The notes beneath the pieces are model-generated. The model did not search any database, was not told where the DNA came from, and saw only the letters and a list, made by a program, of their open reading frames with translations. A DNA stretch of 64,000 bases, from assembly GCF_015645465.1 (NCBI RefSeq), contig NZ_JADOEL010000018.1, positions 1-64,000 of the forward strand, written 5' to 3'. Below, piece by piece: positions 48,288 through 57,792 of this stretch (position 1 is its first letter; each line of letters opens with the position of its first letter). The translations under genes were made by a program, and so were the position numbers. Source of the DNA: Herminiimonas contaminans (GTDB lineage Bacteria; Pseudomonadota; Gammaproteobacteria; Burkholderiales; Burkholderiaceae_D).

Positions 48288-50249
48288 ATGTCCGATCAGC
48301 CACATCCATCACGTCGTCAAGCTCTTAAATTCCTCGCCAGCGCACCTTTATTGCCGCTGGGCGCATCATCCGCTTTCCTGACTGCCTGCAGCACAGCTGC
48401 TCCATCCGCCGCCAAAGAATACGTCGCCACCAGCTTCACGCCTATGGCGGCGCCATCGCTGGCTGATGCAGTCGCGATGGCCACTACTACAGTCGGCTCC
48501 ACCCTGAATGTGCACTACGGTGACAACTCGGTACAGAGCTATCGCCTCGCTTATCAACCTTTCTTCATCACCGGCCAAGCAGTACCGGATGGCAAGGGTG
48601 GCACTGTCATCAGCGGTGGCTACTACGACATCAATAACAAGCCCATCATCGATCGTTCGGTCGCGGGCAAGGAAAGACAATTTTTCTCTGACTCGCCGGA
48701 CGGCACTTCGCTGCTCGCGTTGCCAAATGCGAACGTCGCCAACATCAAAGGCAAGGCCGTGTTCGGCGTCGTGCAGTTTGAATACACCACACGCGACCAG
48801 GCGGGTGCAGTCAGCGGCAAGAACAATGCATACGGCACCTTGCCATCACCGATAGCGGTACTGACACTCGACCAGGATCAAAGCAACGGCAAACTCTCGC
48901 TGGTCAAATATCACAACGTTGATACCTCCTCGGTACATGGCTTGTGGATCACTTGCGGTGCCAGCCTGTCGCCGTGGAACACGCATCTGTCGAGTGAAGA
49001 GTACGAGCCCGATGCGCAATTCATCAACGACAGTCCGTTCTTCAAAACTTTCAGCAAGAATTTGTTTGGCGATGAAAACAAAGCCAATCCCTACCACTAT
49101 GGCCATCTGCCAGAAATAACAGTGCATGCAGATGGCAGCGGCAGCATCAAGAAGCATTTTTGCCTCGGCCGCATCTCGCACGAACTGATACAAGTGATGC
49201 CGGACAATCGCACGGTATTGATGGGCGATGACTACACCAATGGTGGCTTGTTCATGTTCGTCGCTGACAAGGAGAAAGACCTGTCAGCCGGTACCTTGTA
49301 TGTCGCCAAAGTCGGCGCAGGTTTCTCGGTCGATCCGGCTGCACCTGGCGCAGCACTGAGCTGGATTAAATTGGGTCATGCCAGCAGCGCAGAAATCGAA
49401 AAGCTGGCGAACACCTTGAAACCGTCCGACATCATGCACAGCGTCAAAGCTGATCCGAACGACGCCAGCTATACCAAGCTGTATGCCGATGGCATTGCGA
49501 ATTGGGTCAAACTGAAACCAGCCATGGAAAAGGCCGCCGCCTTCCTCGAAACGCATCGCTACGCCAATCTGGTCGGTGCCAGCATGGGCTTCACCAAGAT
49601 GGAAGGGACAACTGTCAACATCAAGGACAAGATCGCCTACTCTGCCTTGCAAAACATCCAGAACTCGATGGTGAAAAACGATCCAGCATGGAATCCTGCA
49701 AGCAACATCAGCGTCAACAAGGCTATCGTGGCTGGCGGCGTATACGCGCACAAACTGACCGGTGGACAACGCGATACCAGCGACACAGCGATAGTCAGCG
49801 AGTGGGTACCAGTACAAACCCGTGCCCTGCTAATTGGTGAAGACATCGCTGCAGATGCATTAGGCAATCTGGCCAATCCGGACAAGATCGCGAATCCGGA
49901 CAACCTGAAGTTCTCCGAAAAGATGCGCACGCTCTTCATCGGTGAAGACAGCAGCACACACGTCAACAACTTCCTGTGGGCCTACAACGTAGACACTAAA
50001 AAACTGGCGCGCATCATGTCCGTACCAGCAGGTGCCGAATCCACCGGTCTGCACGCGGTTGATGAAATCAATGGCTGGACTTACATCATGAGCAACTTCC
50101 AGCACGCTGGTGACTGGAGTGGCAAATTGCACAGCAAGGTCAAAGACAAGCTGGATCCCTTGATCAAGGCTAACTACAACGACAGATTCAGCGCGGCAGT
50201 TGGTTACCTGACAGCAGATCCTATGCAGCCCAAGCTATCCAAAGCTTGA
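48288..50249 (+). CDS. PhoX-like (DUF839) Tat-exported protein
   Basis: A 653-residue protein resembling the PhoX calcium-dependent alkaline phosphatases. The N-terminus carries a twin-arginine signal (SRRQALKFLAS) and a possible lipobox (LTAC, C34). The body has DUF839-type segments: GLWITCGASLSPWNTHLSSEEY, HYGHLPEI, HFCLGRISHELIQVMPDNRTVLMGDDYTNGG (given by its part DNRTVLMGDDYTNGG) and FIGEDSSTHVNNFLWAYNV. Phosphatase activity is inferred from the family; related proteins include non-phosphatases. No Pho box was found. ATG 48288 was chosen so that the signal is N-terminal. Confidence 0.82.
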   Translation: MSDQPHPSRRQALKFLASAPLLPLGASSAFLTACSTAAPSAAKEYVATSFTPMAAPSLADAVAMATTTVGSTLNVHYGDNSVQSYRLAYQPFFITGQAVPDGKGGTVISGGYYDINNKPIIDRSVAGKERQFFSDSPDGTSLLALPNANVANIKGKAVFGVVQFEYTTRDQAGAVSGKNNAYGTLPSPIAVLTLDQDQSNGKLSLVKYHNVDTSSVHGLWITCGASLSPWNTHLSSEEYEPDAQFINDSPFFKTFSKNLFGDENKANPYHYGHLPEITVHADGSGSIKKHFCLGRISHELIQVMPDNRTVLMGDDYTNGGLFMFVADKEKDLSAGTLYVAKVGAGFSVDPAAPGAALSWIKLGHASSAEIEKLANTLKPSDIMHSVKADPNDASYTKLYADGIANWVKLKPAMEKAAAFLETHRYANLVGASMGFTKMEGTTVNIKDKIAYSALQNIQNSMVKNDPAWNPASNISVNKAIVAGGVYAHKLTGGQRDTSDTAIVSEWVPVQTRALLIGEDIAADALGNLANPDKIANPDNLKFSEKMRTLFIGEDSSTHVNNFLWAYNVDTKKLARIMSVPAGAESTGLHAVDEINGWTYIMSNFQHAGDWSGKLHSKVKDKLDPLIKANYNDRFSAAVGYLTADPMQPKLSKA

Positions 50250-50280
50250 GCCCGATTGGGATAAGTAGTCTTGCATAAAT

Positions 50281-50308
50281 AACAGGCGCTGCTATTGCGC
50301 CTGTTTCT
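50281..50308 (+). terminator. Probable terminator after phoX-like gene
   Basis: AACAGGCGC and GCGCCTGTT form a nine-pair stem around seven bases, followed by a short T tract. Confidence 0.6.
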
Positions 50309-50404
50309 ACATCTGCCGCACGCGATCCGTCCGAACACAATACAATTCAGCATTGCGTGCAAACGCAAGCATCCTGCTTGGTTCCGCTTAGTTCTTCTTA
50401 TTCG

Positions 50405-51559
50405 ATGTCCACTGAATCCCTTTCATCTGCCGCACCCCGCTTTGCCCGTTTGGGTTCTGCTGCCACGCCCTTTCTCTTCATACTGCTGGGTGTGATCTAT
50501 GCATCCTGGGCAGCACGCATACCGGCGATCCGCGATGCCTTGCAATTGAATCCGGCGCAACTGGGTATGGTCTTGCTGGGCGGCGGTTTTGGCGCAGTCG
50601 CTTCGTTCCCGCTGGCGGCATGGCTAGTCGGGCGCTTCGGCGGCCGACGCGCGGCATGGTATTCAGGACTCGCACTCATCATCGTATTGCCCGCATTGGC
50701 ACTGGCACCCAGCATGACGTGGCTGGTGATCGTCGCAGTGGCACTGGGTGCAGGCTCCGGTTGCTTCGATGTTGCGATTAACGCGATCGGCACCGAGCAG
50801 GAAAAACAGGCGGGGCGTTCGACCATGTCGTTGCTGCATGCGTGGTTCAGTGTGGGCGCTGTCAGCGGTGCCTTGTTCGGCAGCCTGATGGCAGGCATAG
50901 GGATTACACCCACCGCCCACTTCATCATTACCGCACTTGCATTGCTCCTGCCCTTGTACCTCGCTTATCAGGCATTACCTGCGGATCAGATAGAACATGT
51001 CAGCAGCAAACAATACTTTGCGATTGCGCATGGCCCGCTAGTGGCACTCGGCATCATCGGTTTCTGTGGCGCAGTGGCAGAAGGTTCGATCGCCGACTGG
51101 AGCGGCGTCTTCATGAAGGATCGCATGGGTGCGCATGACGGCGTGGCACCTCTGGCTTACGCCGGTTTCGCGGCACTGATGCTGGCCGCACGCCTGGTGT
51201 GCGATCGTTTCAAGGACAGATACGGCGCACGACGTGTGGTTGCGGTCGGCGCTTCATTCGCTGCATGCGGCATCTTTATTGCCGTCGCGGCTATCAACAT
51301 TCCACTGACCATATTCGGCTTCGCCATGGCAGGTGCTGGCTTCGCTTCCGTCTTTCCGTTTGTCTTCAGCTCGGCCGGACGACATGGTGCTACCGCATTG
51401 GCGGCAGTCGCCACGTTCAGTTACAGCGGCGGTCTGATCGGCCCGCCAGTAATCGGCTTCCTGGCACAGGGGTGGGGCATGCAAGTTGCGCTCGGCCTGA
51501 TCGGCATCATGGCGATTGCGATTGCGATCTCAGCCAGCCGCGCACGCTGGCTCGAATAG
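50405..51559 (+). CDS. MFS transporter, YbjJ-like
   Basis: A 384-residue major facilitator carrier with about twelve helices. Diagnostic parts are WAARIPAIRDALQLNPAQLG, the loop motif GRFGGRRAAW, the helix-4/5 segment GSGCFDVAINAIGTEQE and the central CDRFKDRYGARRV. The N-terminal pattern resembles E. coli YbjJ and fucose-permease-type relatives. Substrate unknown. It converges with the OpgC-like gene; only four bases separate the stops. Confidence 0.85.
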   Translation: MSTESLSSAAPRFARLGSAATPFLFILLGVIYASWAARIPAIRDALQLNPAQLGMVLLGGGFGAVASFPLAAWLVGRFGGRRAAWYSGLALIIVLPALALAPSMTWLVIVAVALGAGSGCFDVAINAIGTEQEKQAGRSTMSLLHAWFSVGAVSGALFGSLMAGIGITPTAHFIITALALLLPLYLAYQALPADQIEHVSSKQYFAIAHGPLVALGIIGFCGAVAEGSIADWSGVFMKDRMGAHDGVAPLAYAGFAALMLAARLVCDRFKDRYGARRVVAVGASFAACGIFIAVAAINIPLTIFGFAMAGAGFASVFPFVFSSAGRHGATALAAVATFSYSGGLIGPPVIGFLAQGWGMQVALGLIGIMAIAIAISASRARWLE

Positions 51560-51563
51560 TTCA

Positions 51564-52694
51564 TCAACGTCTGGATACTCGCTGTCGGTTCCTGAAGCGC
51601 GAAGAAGCGGCAGCCGACAGATACAGCAAGACCAGTCCGCCACTCAGCAAGATCTCATCCATCCAGTCGAAACGTTCATCGAATGCATCGCCGATGATGG
51701 CGAGTGTGAGCAACACCAAAATCAGATGCGCACAGAACACCGGCAATGACGCAGCGCCCATCGTTTCCAGAAATTTAAAGCGAGGAAGGTCTACACGTTT
51801 GGCACTGCCTATGTGCATGACGATTACCAGCAGTGCCATAAAATTAAGCAGACGCAATGGCCCGAGGTGCCATTTATCCAGCCACAGATTCAGTGTTTCA
51901 TTGCCGGGGAACGGTATCTGCCCGACCGCATGACGCCAGACGAAAAACATGAGCGCCAGTACGACAGCAGTCCAAACCAGACATGGTGCAAATGCCTTAC
52001 GTCGTTGCAAAACACCGTTTGCATCGAGCGAACCCAGCCATAAACCAAATACCCACAACAATTGCCAGGCAAAGGTTTCGAAAGATCCGGTCTCACGGAA
52101 TGGAACCGGCAAACCGGTGACTGCAACCAGCATGCTGTACAGAAACGAAGACAGGCCGAACTGCGTAGCCAGCCACAAGGCTATGCTCACGATAAAGATG
52201 CCACGCCAGCCATGTCGCATGCCATGCGCGAGTATCCACGGACTGATCAGCAGCAACATCACATACAGCGGCAGGATGTCCAGCAAGGGCGGGTTGTAAA
52301 TCAATAACATGCCACCCAGCAAACCAGTCAGCGGATTTTCCAGATAATAGCCAATCAGGTTTTTCAGGCCGGGCTGATCGAACTTCAATCCTAATGCCGC
52401 AATCAGGGTAAACAGCAGGAGCAGGCAAGTGACGTGACAGGCGTAAACCGTCAGCGTGCGTCTGAAGAAAGCCCGGCGCATGGCATCCACACCATCACGT
52501 AAGGCCTTGCTGGTGTAGATCATGCCCGCCATGAAAGCAGACAACATGACAAAGCCTTCCGCCGCTGACACATAGCCTAGCGTCTGTCCGAAGCCGATAC
52601 TGAAACGGGTAGGCAGGTGGGTGGAAAACATCATGACCAACATCAAGCCGCGCAAGGCATCGAGCTGCCAGCGGCGCTGTATTACAGTATTCAT
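51564..52694 (-). CDS. OpgC-like membrane acyltransferase
   Basis: A 376-residue protein with about ten helices matching OpgC_C family proteins, which succinylate osmoregulated periplasmic glucans in E. coli. Family segments are RRWQLDALRGLMLVMMFSTHLP, SAAEGFVMLSAFMAGMIYT, YNPPLLDILPLYVMLLLISP and the C-terminal AASLPVFCAHLI. ATG 52694 starts at MNTVIQRRWQLDALRG. No opgGH genes are nearby, so the sugar it modifies is uncertain. Confidence 0.82.
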   Translation of the reverse strand: MNTVIQRRWQLDALRGLMLVMMFSTHLPTRFSIGFGQTLGYVSAAEGFVMLSAFMAGMIYTSKALRDGVDAMRRAFFRRTLTVYACHVTCLLLLFTLIAALGLKFDQPGLKNLIGYYLENPLTGLLGGMLLIYNPPLLDILPLYVMLLLISPWILAHGMRHGWRGIFIVSIALWLATQFGLSSFLYSMLVAVTGLPVPFRETGSFETFAWQLLWVFGLWLGSLDANGVLQRRKAFAPCLVWTAVVLALMFFVWRHAVGQIPFPGNETLNLWLDKWHLGPLRLLNFMALLVIVMHIGSAKRVDLPRFKFLETMGAASLPVFCAHLILVLLTLAIIGDAFDERFDWMDEILLSGGLVLLYLSAAASSRFRNRQRVSRR

Positions 52695-52797
52695 GGATAA
52701 GCAGCGGGCATATGCTGGCAAGTAACAGCAATACCCTGTTCGTTCAGGCAAGAACGACGGTAGACCTATGTATGCAACAAAGGTTCGTGCGGATTGT

Positions 52798-53967
52798 TTA
52801 CATCCGCATACGACCGCGTTGCTGCAGGTGATGCAGGACCACGCCGACCACGAAGCCAGCACCGACATTCCACATGCACAAGGCGGCGGTCAGCAGCACC
52901 ACGACGCGGGCGCCACGATCCACCGGAAAGACGCTGCTACCCAGCGCCAATTGCGCACCGGTAAGAAACAGAATGACACCCAGCACCGCTGTGGGAAACA
53001 GCTTGAACAGCACTTCCACTGAATCGCTGAAGAAAAATGCCAGCACCAGCAACACTGTACCCAGGATGACTACCGCGCCACCGGTTCGCGCACCGAATGC
53101 AATATGTCCGGCCATACCACCTGCACCATGGCACATGGGCACACCACCGACCGATGCACTGAACAAATTCATGAAACCGGTTGAGATCGATACGCTGCGC
53201 TCGGTTACGGGTCGATGCGGAAACAAGCGGTTATTTTCTTCCTTAATGGCGATCACGGCATTGCCCAGGGTCAAAGGAATTTGCGGCAATGCGAGCAAAA
53301 CCGCACCCACAAAGAATTGATTCCATGACAGATCAGTCAGGGCGAATGTTGGCAGATGAAAACCTATATTGCTTAGTGCCAGTGCGGTCAGCAATTCCGG
53401 ATTTTGTACTACGCCGACTGCGGCACCAAAGGCCAGCAAGACAAACATGGCGGGGATCTTCTTATTCCCCATCAACAGCAAGGTGCCGCTACCACCTATT
53501 ACCGCAATCAGCCAATCGGTCTGCATCATCGTCACGCCTTGCAACATGAAGCCAAAGCCCAGGCCGAACACGATACCGATGATGACCGGTGGCGGCACTA
53601 ATCGCGCCACGCGCGAGACCAGGCCCGTCACGCCGAGCAATAGCCAGATGACACCTGTCACCAGCGTTGCACTATATACTGCGGCCGGAGTCACCACGGC
53701 AGTCTGCACCGCCTGCAAAGCCGCGACTGCGCCTATGGCTTTCATAGGCTGCACCGGGAATGGCGTTTTGTAATACAGCCCGCACACCAGCATGCAAACG
53801 CCGAATGCAAACAACACGCCAAACGGATTCATTTTCAGCACGCCAATATAAGCAGCGATGAACGGAATCAGCGTACCCAGATCACCAAAAGCACCAGCCC
53901 ACTCCATGCGGTCATAGCGATTATGCGGTGCGCTGTCGGTCAGCGGCGTATTACTGGATGCGCTCAT
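52798..53967 (-). CDS. MOT1-like molybdate/sulfate transporter
   Basis: A 389-residue membrane protein with about ten helices. It shows both copies of the MOT1 signature: EWAGAFGDLGTLIPFIAAY with FPVQPMKAIGAVA in the first half, and LALPQIPLTLGNAVIAI with GGVPMCHGAGGMAGHIAFGARTG-type sequence (core PMCHGAGGMAGH) in the second. The family includes eukaryotic molybdate carriers and bacterial putative sulfate/molybdate permeases. No molybdenum cofactor genes are adjacent. It stands 103 bases upstream of opgC on the same strand. Confidence 0.85.
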   Translation of the reverse strand: MSASSNTPLTDSAPHNRYDRMEWAGAFGDLGTLIPFIAAYIGVLKMNPFGVLFAFGVCMLVCGLYYKTPFPVQPMKAIGAVAALQAVQTAVVTPAAVYSATLVTGVIWLLLGVTGLVSRVARLVPPPVIIGIVFGLGFGFMLQGVTMMQTDWLIAVIGGSGTLLLMGNKKIPAMFVLLAFGAAVGVVQNPELLTALALSNIGFHLPTFALTDLSWNQFFVGAVLLALPQIPLTLGNAVIAIKEENNRLFPHRPVTERSVSISTGFMNLFSASVGGVPMCHGAGGMAGHIAFGARTGGAVVILGTVLLVLAFFFSDSVEVLFKLFPTAVLGVILFLTGAQLALGSSVFPVDRGARVVVLLTAALCMWNVGAGFVVGVVLHHLQQRGRMRM

Positions 53968-53985
53968 ATAGCCGGTCGATGCAAA

Positions 53986-55014
53986 TCAGGAGATTGATGC
54001 CAGCGGCAGGTTCAACAATAGATTTTGCGGCTTGATGCGCAACAACTCTTCTGCATTCATCGCACAAGCCATATACACAGGACGACCAGCGACATCAGCA
54101 CGAACCACGGCCGGATCAACGAAGTCGAGCTGGAACAGCGACAGGATGCGGCGATTGCGCTCCTCTTCCAATTCTACCCCTGCATACAAATCATTCAGGA
54201 TAGCGCTGGCTTCTGCATCCAAACCTATATGCCAGGCCCAGTGCTTGGCTTCAATCGCACGCAAAGGTCGCACGACTACAGAAACACCGTAGAAATGCTG
54301 TATCCATTTTTCGACCACGCGACAAAATGCAGTTAAAGCGGCACGACCATAGGCAAAGCTGATGACCGTATCGTGTCGTTCATTGCGCGCCCAATAGGTC
54401 TCGGCGTTTTCCTGATCCAGTACATCCAGCTCGACACGACGTGGTTTGGTATTGGCTTCTATCAGCAAGCGACCAATATCACCGTAATTGCCACCCGTCG
54501 CGTGCAATTCGACGGTGTCGGCATCGGCCAGCATCACGGCACCATTTTCTATCGCCACTTTTTGTTTGCGGAAAAACAGTTCGGCAGCTCGCACTTGCAA
54601 GGCTTCTTCGCTGCCATCCAGCATGCCCTGCACGATCAACTGCGTCAGTTGATCAATGAAAACCGGCGGCACATTGATACTGCCCGCACGGAACAGATCG
54701 AGATACGCCGCTTCCAGCGTCGGTGCTGCCAGCAAGCGATCACGCCATGCCAGCAGGATGCGATAGTTATCCTGCGCATCAGGATCCTGCAAGGCGCTGA
54801 TCTCTGCGTCCGTGACAACACGACGCGGCTCGGCCAGCAAAGCGGCATGCAATGCACGTTCTTGCGCACAGGATTCATCTATCGGCGCCACTTCCGGCCG
54901 GTGCCACCAGGCACGCAACAGCTCATCGCTTAAGAGCAAGCGACCGTCGACATCACGCCGAGTCAGTTGGTAGCCGGAATGCGGCCAGAAGTTCTGCCGG
55001 AACGGGGCCGCCAT
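53986..55014 (-). CDS. DUF6352-like protein of unknown function
   Basis: A 342-residue soluble protein. It begins with an aromatic-rich motif (FWPHSGYQLTRRDVDGRLLLSDELLRAWW) given here by its parts FWPHSGYQL and LLLSDELLRAWW, and continues with mostly helical sequence, including EVAPIDESCAQER and INVPPVFIDQLTQLIV. No catalytic motif is evident. I associate the N-terminal pattern with DUF6352 proteins of Burkholderiales, but from memory only. The MOT1-like gene follows after 18 bases, so the two may be co-transcribed; a link with molybdate is speculative. Confidence 0.65.
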   Translation of the reverse strand: MAAPFRQNFWPHSGYQLTRRDVDGRLLLSDELLRAWWHRPEVAPIDESCAQERALHAALLAEPRRVVTDAEISALQDPDAQDNYRILLAWRDRLLAAPTLEAAYLDLFRAGSINVPPVFIDQLTQLIVQGMLDGSEEALQVRAAELFFRKQKVAIENGAVMLADADTVELHATGGNYGDIGRLLIEANTKPRRVELDVLDQENAETYWARNERHDTVISFAYGRAALTAFCRVVEKWIQHFYGVSVVVRPLRAIEAKHWAWHIGLDAEASAILNDLYAGVELEEERNRRILSLFQLDFVDPAVVRADVAGRPVYMACAMNAEELLRIKPQNLLLNLPLASIS

Positions 55015-55069
55015 TATTTACATACCCTCAGATCGTCTGTCGTCAGCTCACAGTGCACACGGCTCTCCA

Positions 55070-55651
55070 TTACAACAAATCATCCGGCGGCTCATCGCCG
55101 GCCAATACGCCATAGTTGAACGGCAAACCTTCACCCTTGCGGATCAACTCATCGGCCGTTTCATACACATTGGGGCAACCCGTTTCCGCAATCAGTGCCT
55201 GCACAATGGCGACTTTCCAGGCGTCGACACCTGCTGACTGGAATTCGCAAATCAGGTAACCCTTCTGGTCACCATACCAGTCCACCAGCAAACCCGACAA
55301 TTCATCTTCATCGCCAATTACCAATGGCAAACGCTTGGCCGCACCGACCCGCTTGCCCTTGGCTGCGGCGACACGTTTTTGGATGGCAGCCTTGACGCGA
55401 CGTTTGATCAGCGCATGATCGACCGGTTGCGCCTCATCGAAAGTCCAGACGCGTGCCTGGATCTGGGATTTCGGTGCATGCGCGGCGCGCGCCAGGAATT
55501 TACCGGACGACGAGCGCACCAGCGCGGTTGCACCCTGCTTCATGCGTTCCGCCGGCTTGCCATCAACGCGCTCGACTGCAGATGCATAAATCCATGGCTG
55601 GCGTGCGAGCAGGCTTTTTTCTTTGCCTTGTTTAATGGTGATGATCAGCAT
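55070..55651 (-). pseudogene. RlmI-like N-terminal fragment lacking the methyltransferase domain
   Basis: A 193-residue frame resembling the first half of RlmI, the 23S rRNA C1962 methyltransferase (about 396 residues). The PUA domain (KQGKEKSLLARQPWIYASAV, ARVWTFDEAQPVD) and the linker domain (LPLVIGDEDELSGLLVDWYGD, NVYETADELIRKGEGLP) are intact. The frame stops just after GVLAGDEPPDD, where E. coli RlmI has GELPPALLPIEE. The SAM-binding Rossmann domain and its catalytic cysteine are missing. The next gene starts 55 bases on. It cannot be an active methyltransferase alone; it may be a remnant or a reused PUA protein. Confidence 0.72.
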
Positions 55652-55842
55652 AGGAATAATTGCAGCGGTATAGGGAAGGCTCCCATGATAAACCGTCGTT
55701 AGCCGTTACAGCGGAAAAACACCGTCATCCCCGCATTCTGGCGACAGGTATCGCTGCATCGCTTGCTGCCCGGGCACTCTTGTGTCAGCATCTCAGCCTG
55801 TTGGCGCAGTGGCGCCACTCCCTTCAATCAAGGTAAGAAAAG

Positions 55843-57183
55843 ATGATTTTTCGCAACAGCGATGTAGCCCGGCGTTCATGGTCAGACACGTTCAAGGTCT
55901 ATCTCGAAACCGCCACCTTGCGCATGCTGTTGCTGGGATTTTCTGCCGGTTTGCCCCTTATGCTGGTACTCGGCACACTCAGCTTCTGGTTGCGCGAGGC
56001 TGGCATCGATCGCAGCACCATCGGTTACCTGAGCTGGGTCGGCCTGGCCTATGCCTTCAAATGGGTATGGGCACCTCTGGTCGACCGCGTACCGATCCCG
56101 CTGCTGACCCGCTGGATGGGACGTCGCCGTAGCTGGCTGCTGCTGTCGCAACTGGCGATCATGGCCGGACTGGTCGGCATGGCGCTGAATGACCCACATG
56201 TCGCGCTGGAACCGGTGGTCTGGTGCGCGCTCATGGTGGCCTTCGGCTCCGCCACACAAGATATTTCCCTCGACGCGTTCCGTATTGAATCGGCGGATAC
56301 CGACCGCCAGGCAGCGCTGGCTGCCAGCTACCAGACCGGCTATCGCCTCGCGATGATCTGGGCCGGTGCCGGTGTCCTGTGGATCGCAGCACGCGCAGAA
56401 GTAGTCGGCAACGGCAGTTACCAGCCGGGCGCCTGGCGCGTAGCCTACTTCGCGATGGCAGTTTCCATGCTGGTTGGTGTCATCACTGTATTGTTCTCCG
56501 CTGAACCGGCGCGGCGCATCCTGCCACCAGCCAAGAATGTTGCAGCATGGCTGGATGATGTATTGATAGGGCCGTTCCGCGAATTCATCGTGCGCTACCG
56601 CTGGCAGGCACTACTGATCCTGGCTCTGATCGCCACTTACCGCATCAGCGATGTGGTGATGGGCATTATGGCGAATCCGTTTTATGTGGATATGGGATAC
56701 AGCAAGGATGAGGTTGCGGCCGTCACCAAGATCTTCGGCATCATCATGACGCTGGTGGGCGCTTTCATAGGCGGGGCATTGTCGATGCGCTTTGGCATGA
56801 TGCGCATACTGGCGTTGGGTGCGATCCTGAGCTCTGCCAGCAATCTGTTGTTTGTCTGGCTCTCCGGCCACGGCCATGATGTGCAGGCGCTGGTGCTGGT
56901 GATTTCAGCTGACAACCTGGCCAGCGGCATCGCCAGTGCGGCCTTCATTGCCTATCTGTCCAGCCTGACCAATATCAGTTACTCGGCCACGCAATATGCC
57001 TTGTTCAGTTCGATGATGTTGCTACTGCCGAAATTCATTGCCGGTTATTCCGGTGCATATGTCGATAGCTTTGGCTATGCCAGCTTCTTCACTGGTACCG
57101 CCTTGCTTGGCTTACCGGTCATCGTCCTGCTGTGGTTTGCGTCGCGCACAGCACCAAAAACCACAACATCGCAGGACAGTTAA
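55843..57183 (+). CDS. ampG: AmpG-like muropeptide permease
   Basis: A 446-residue MFS-type inner-membrane carrier importing anhydro-muropeptides released during wall turnover. AmpG segments are LLGFSAGLPLMLVLGTLSFWLREAG (core GFSAGLPLMLVLGTLSFWL), YLSWVGLAYAFKWVWAPLVD, GRRRSWLLLSQ, QDISLDAFRIE and YIAYLSSLTN-like FIAYLSSLTNISYSATQYAL. The ribosome site is AAGG. It supplies the recycling side of the wall metabolism seen in MltA and RlpA. It converges with metW, three bases apart. Confidence 0.92.
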   Translation: MIFRNSDVARRSWSDTFKVYLETATLRMLLLGFSAGLPLMLVLGTLSFWLREAGIDRSTIGYLSWVGLAYAFKWVWAPLVDRVPIPLLTRWMGRRRSWLLLSQLAIMAGLVGMALNDPHVALEPVVWCALMVAFGSATQDISLDAFRIESADTDRQAALAASYQTGYRLAMIWAGAGVLWIAARAEVVGNGSYQPGAWRVAYFAMAVSMLVGVITVLFSAEPARRILPPAKNVAAWLDDVLIGPFREFIVRYRWQALLILALIATYRISDVVMGIMANPFYVDMGYSKDEVAAVTKIFGIIMTLVGAFIGGALSMRFGMMRILALGAILSSASNLLFVWLSGHGHDVQALVLVISADNLASGIASAAFIAYLSSLTNISYSATQYALFSSMMLLLPKFIAGYSGAYVDSFGYASFFTGTALLGLPVIVLLWFASRTAPKTTTSQDS

Positions 57184-57186
57184 GCC

Positions 57187-57792
57187 TTATTGTTTTTTCC
57201 GCAGGCGGAAGACGGCAAGGCTGCCGCGCCAGTTACGCATAAAGCTGACTGGTTCGCCTTCACTCAAGGCGACGCATTCAACGACCTCCAGCCCGACTTC
57301 ATTCGCCAGTTCTTCAAAGTCATTGATGGTCGCGCAACGCAGGTTGGGCGTGTCATACCATTCGTAAGGCAGGCTTTTCGATACCGGCATGCGCCCGCGC
57401 AGCAAGGCAATCCGATGCGGCCAGTAGGCAAAGTTAGGGAAAGATACGATAGCCTCACGACCGACACGCGAGATGTCACGCAGCACGCCTTCGACATCCT
57501 TCATCATCTGCAAGGCAGACAGGCACAAGACCGTATCGAATGCATTATCGGCAAAAATCGCCAGACCTGCTTCCAGATCGCGCTGGATCACGGAGACACC
57601 TCGGTCGATACAAAGTGGAATTTCCTTGTCGTCGATCTCTATGCCATAGCCGCTGCATTGCTTGTCTGATTGCAGGTAGTCCAGCATAACGCCATCGCCG
57701 CAACCCAGATCCAGCACCTTGGTGCCAGGATTGATCCAGTGTGCGATGAACGCGAGGTCGGGACGCAGGGCGCTTAATTGTTGGAAGTTCAT
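57187..57792 (-). CDS. metW: Methionine biosynthesis protein MetW
   Basis: A 201-residue SAM-methyltransferase-fold protein always paired with MetX in betaproteobacteria and many others. The nucleotide loop is [15 protein letters not shown], followed by [11 protein letters not shown] and the MetW-type [22 protein letters not shown] (core [11 protein letters not shown]). In some species MetW is needed for full MetX activity. Its start overlaps the metX stop by four bases. Confidence 0.95.
   Translation of the reverse strand: MNFQQLSALRPDLAFIAHWINPGTKVLDLGCGDGVMLDYLQSDKQCSGYGIEIDDKEIPLCIDRGVSVIQRDLEAGLAIFADNAFDTVLCLSALQMMKDVEGVLRDISRVGREAIVSFPNFAYWPHRIALLRGRMPVSKSLPYEWYDTPNLRCATINDFEELANEVGLEVVECVALSEGEPVSFMRNWRGSLAVFRLRKKQ

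Noticed and set aside
55699-55791. A 30-codon minus-strand frame with four cysteines
   Set aside because: No clear ribosome site and too short to judge. It lies in the leader of ampG on the opposite strand. Conservation data would be needed.
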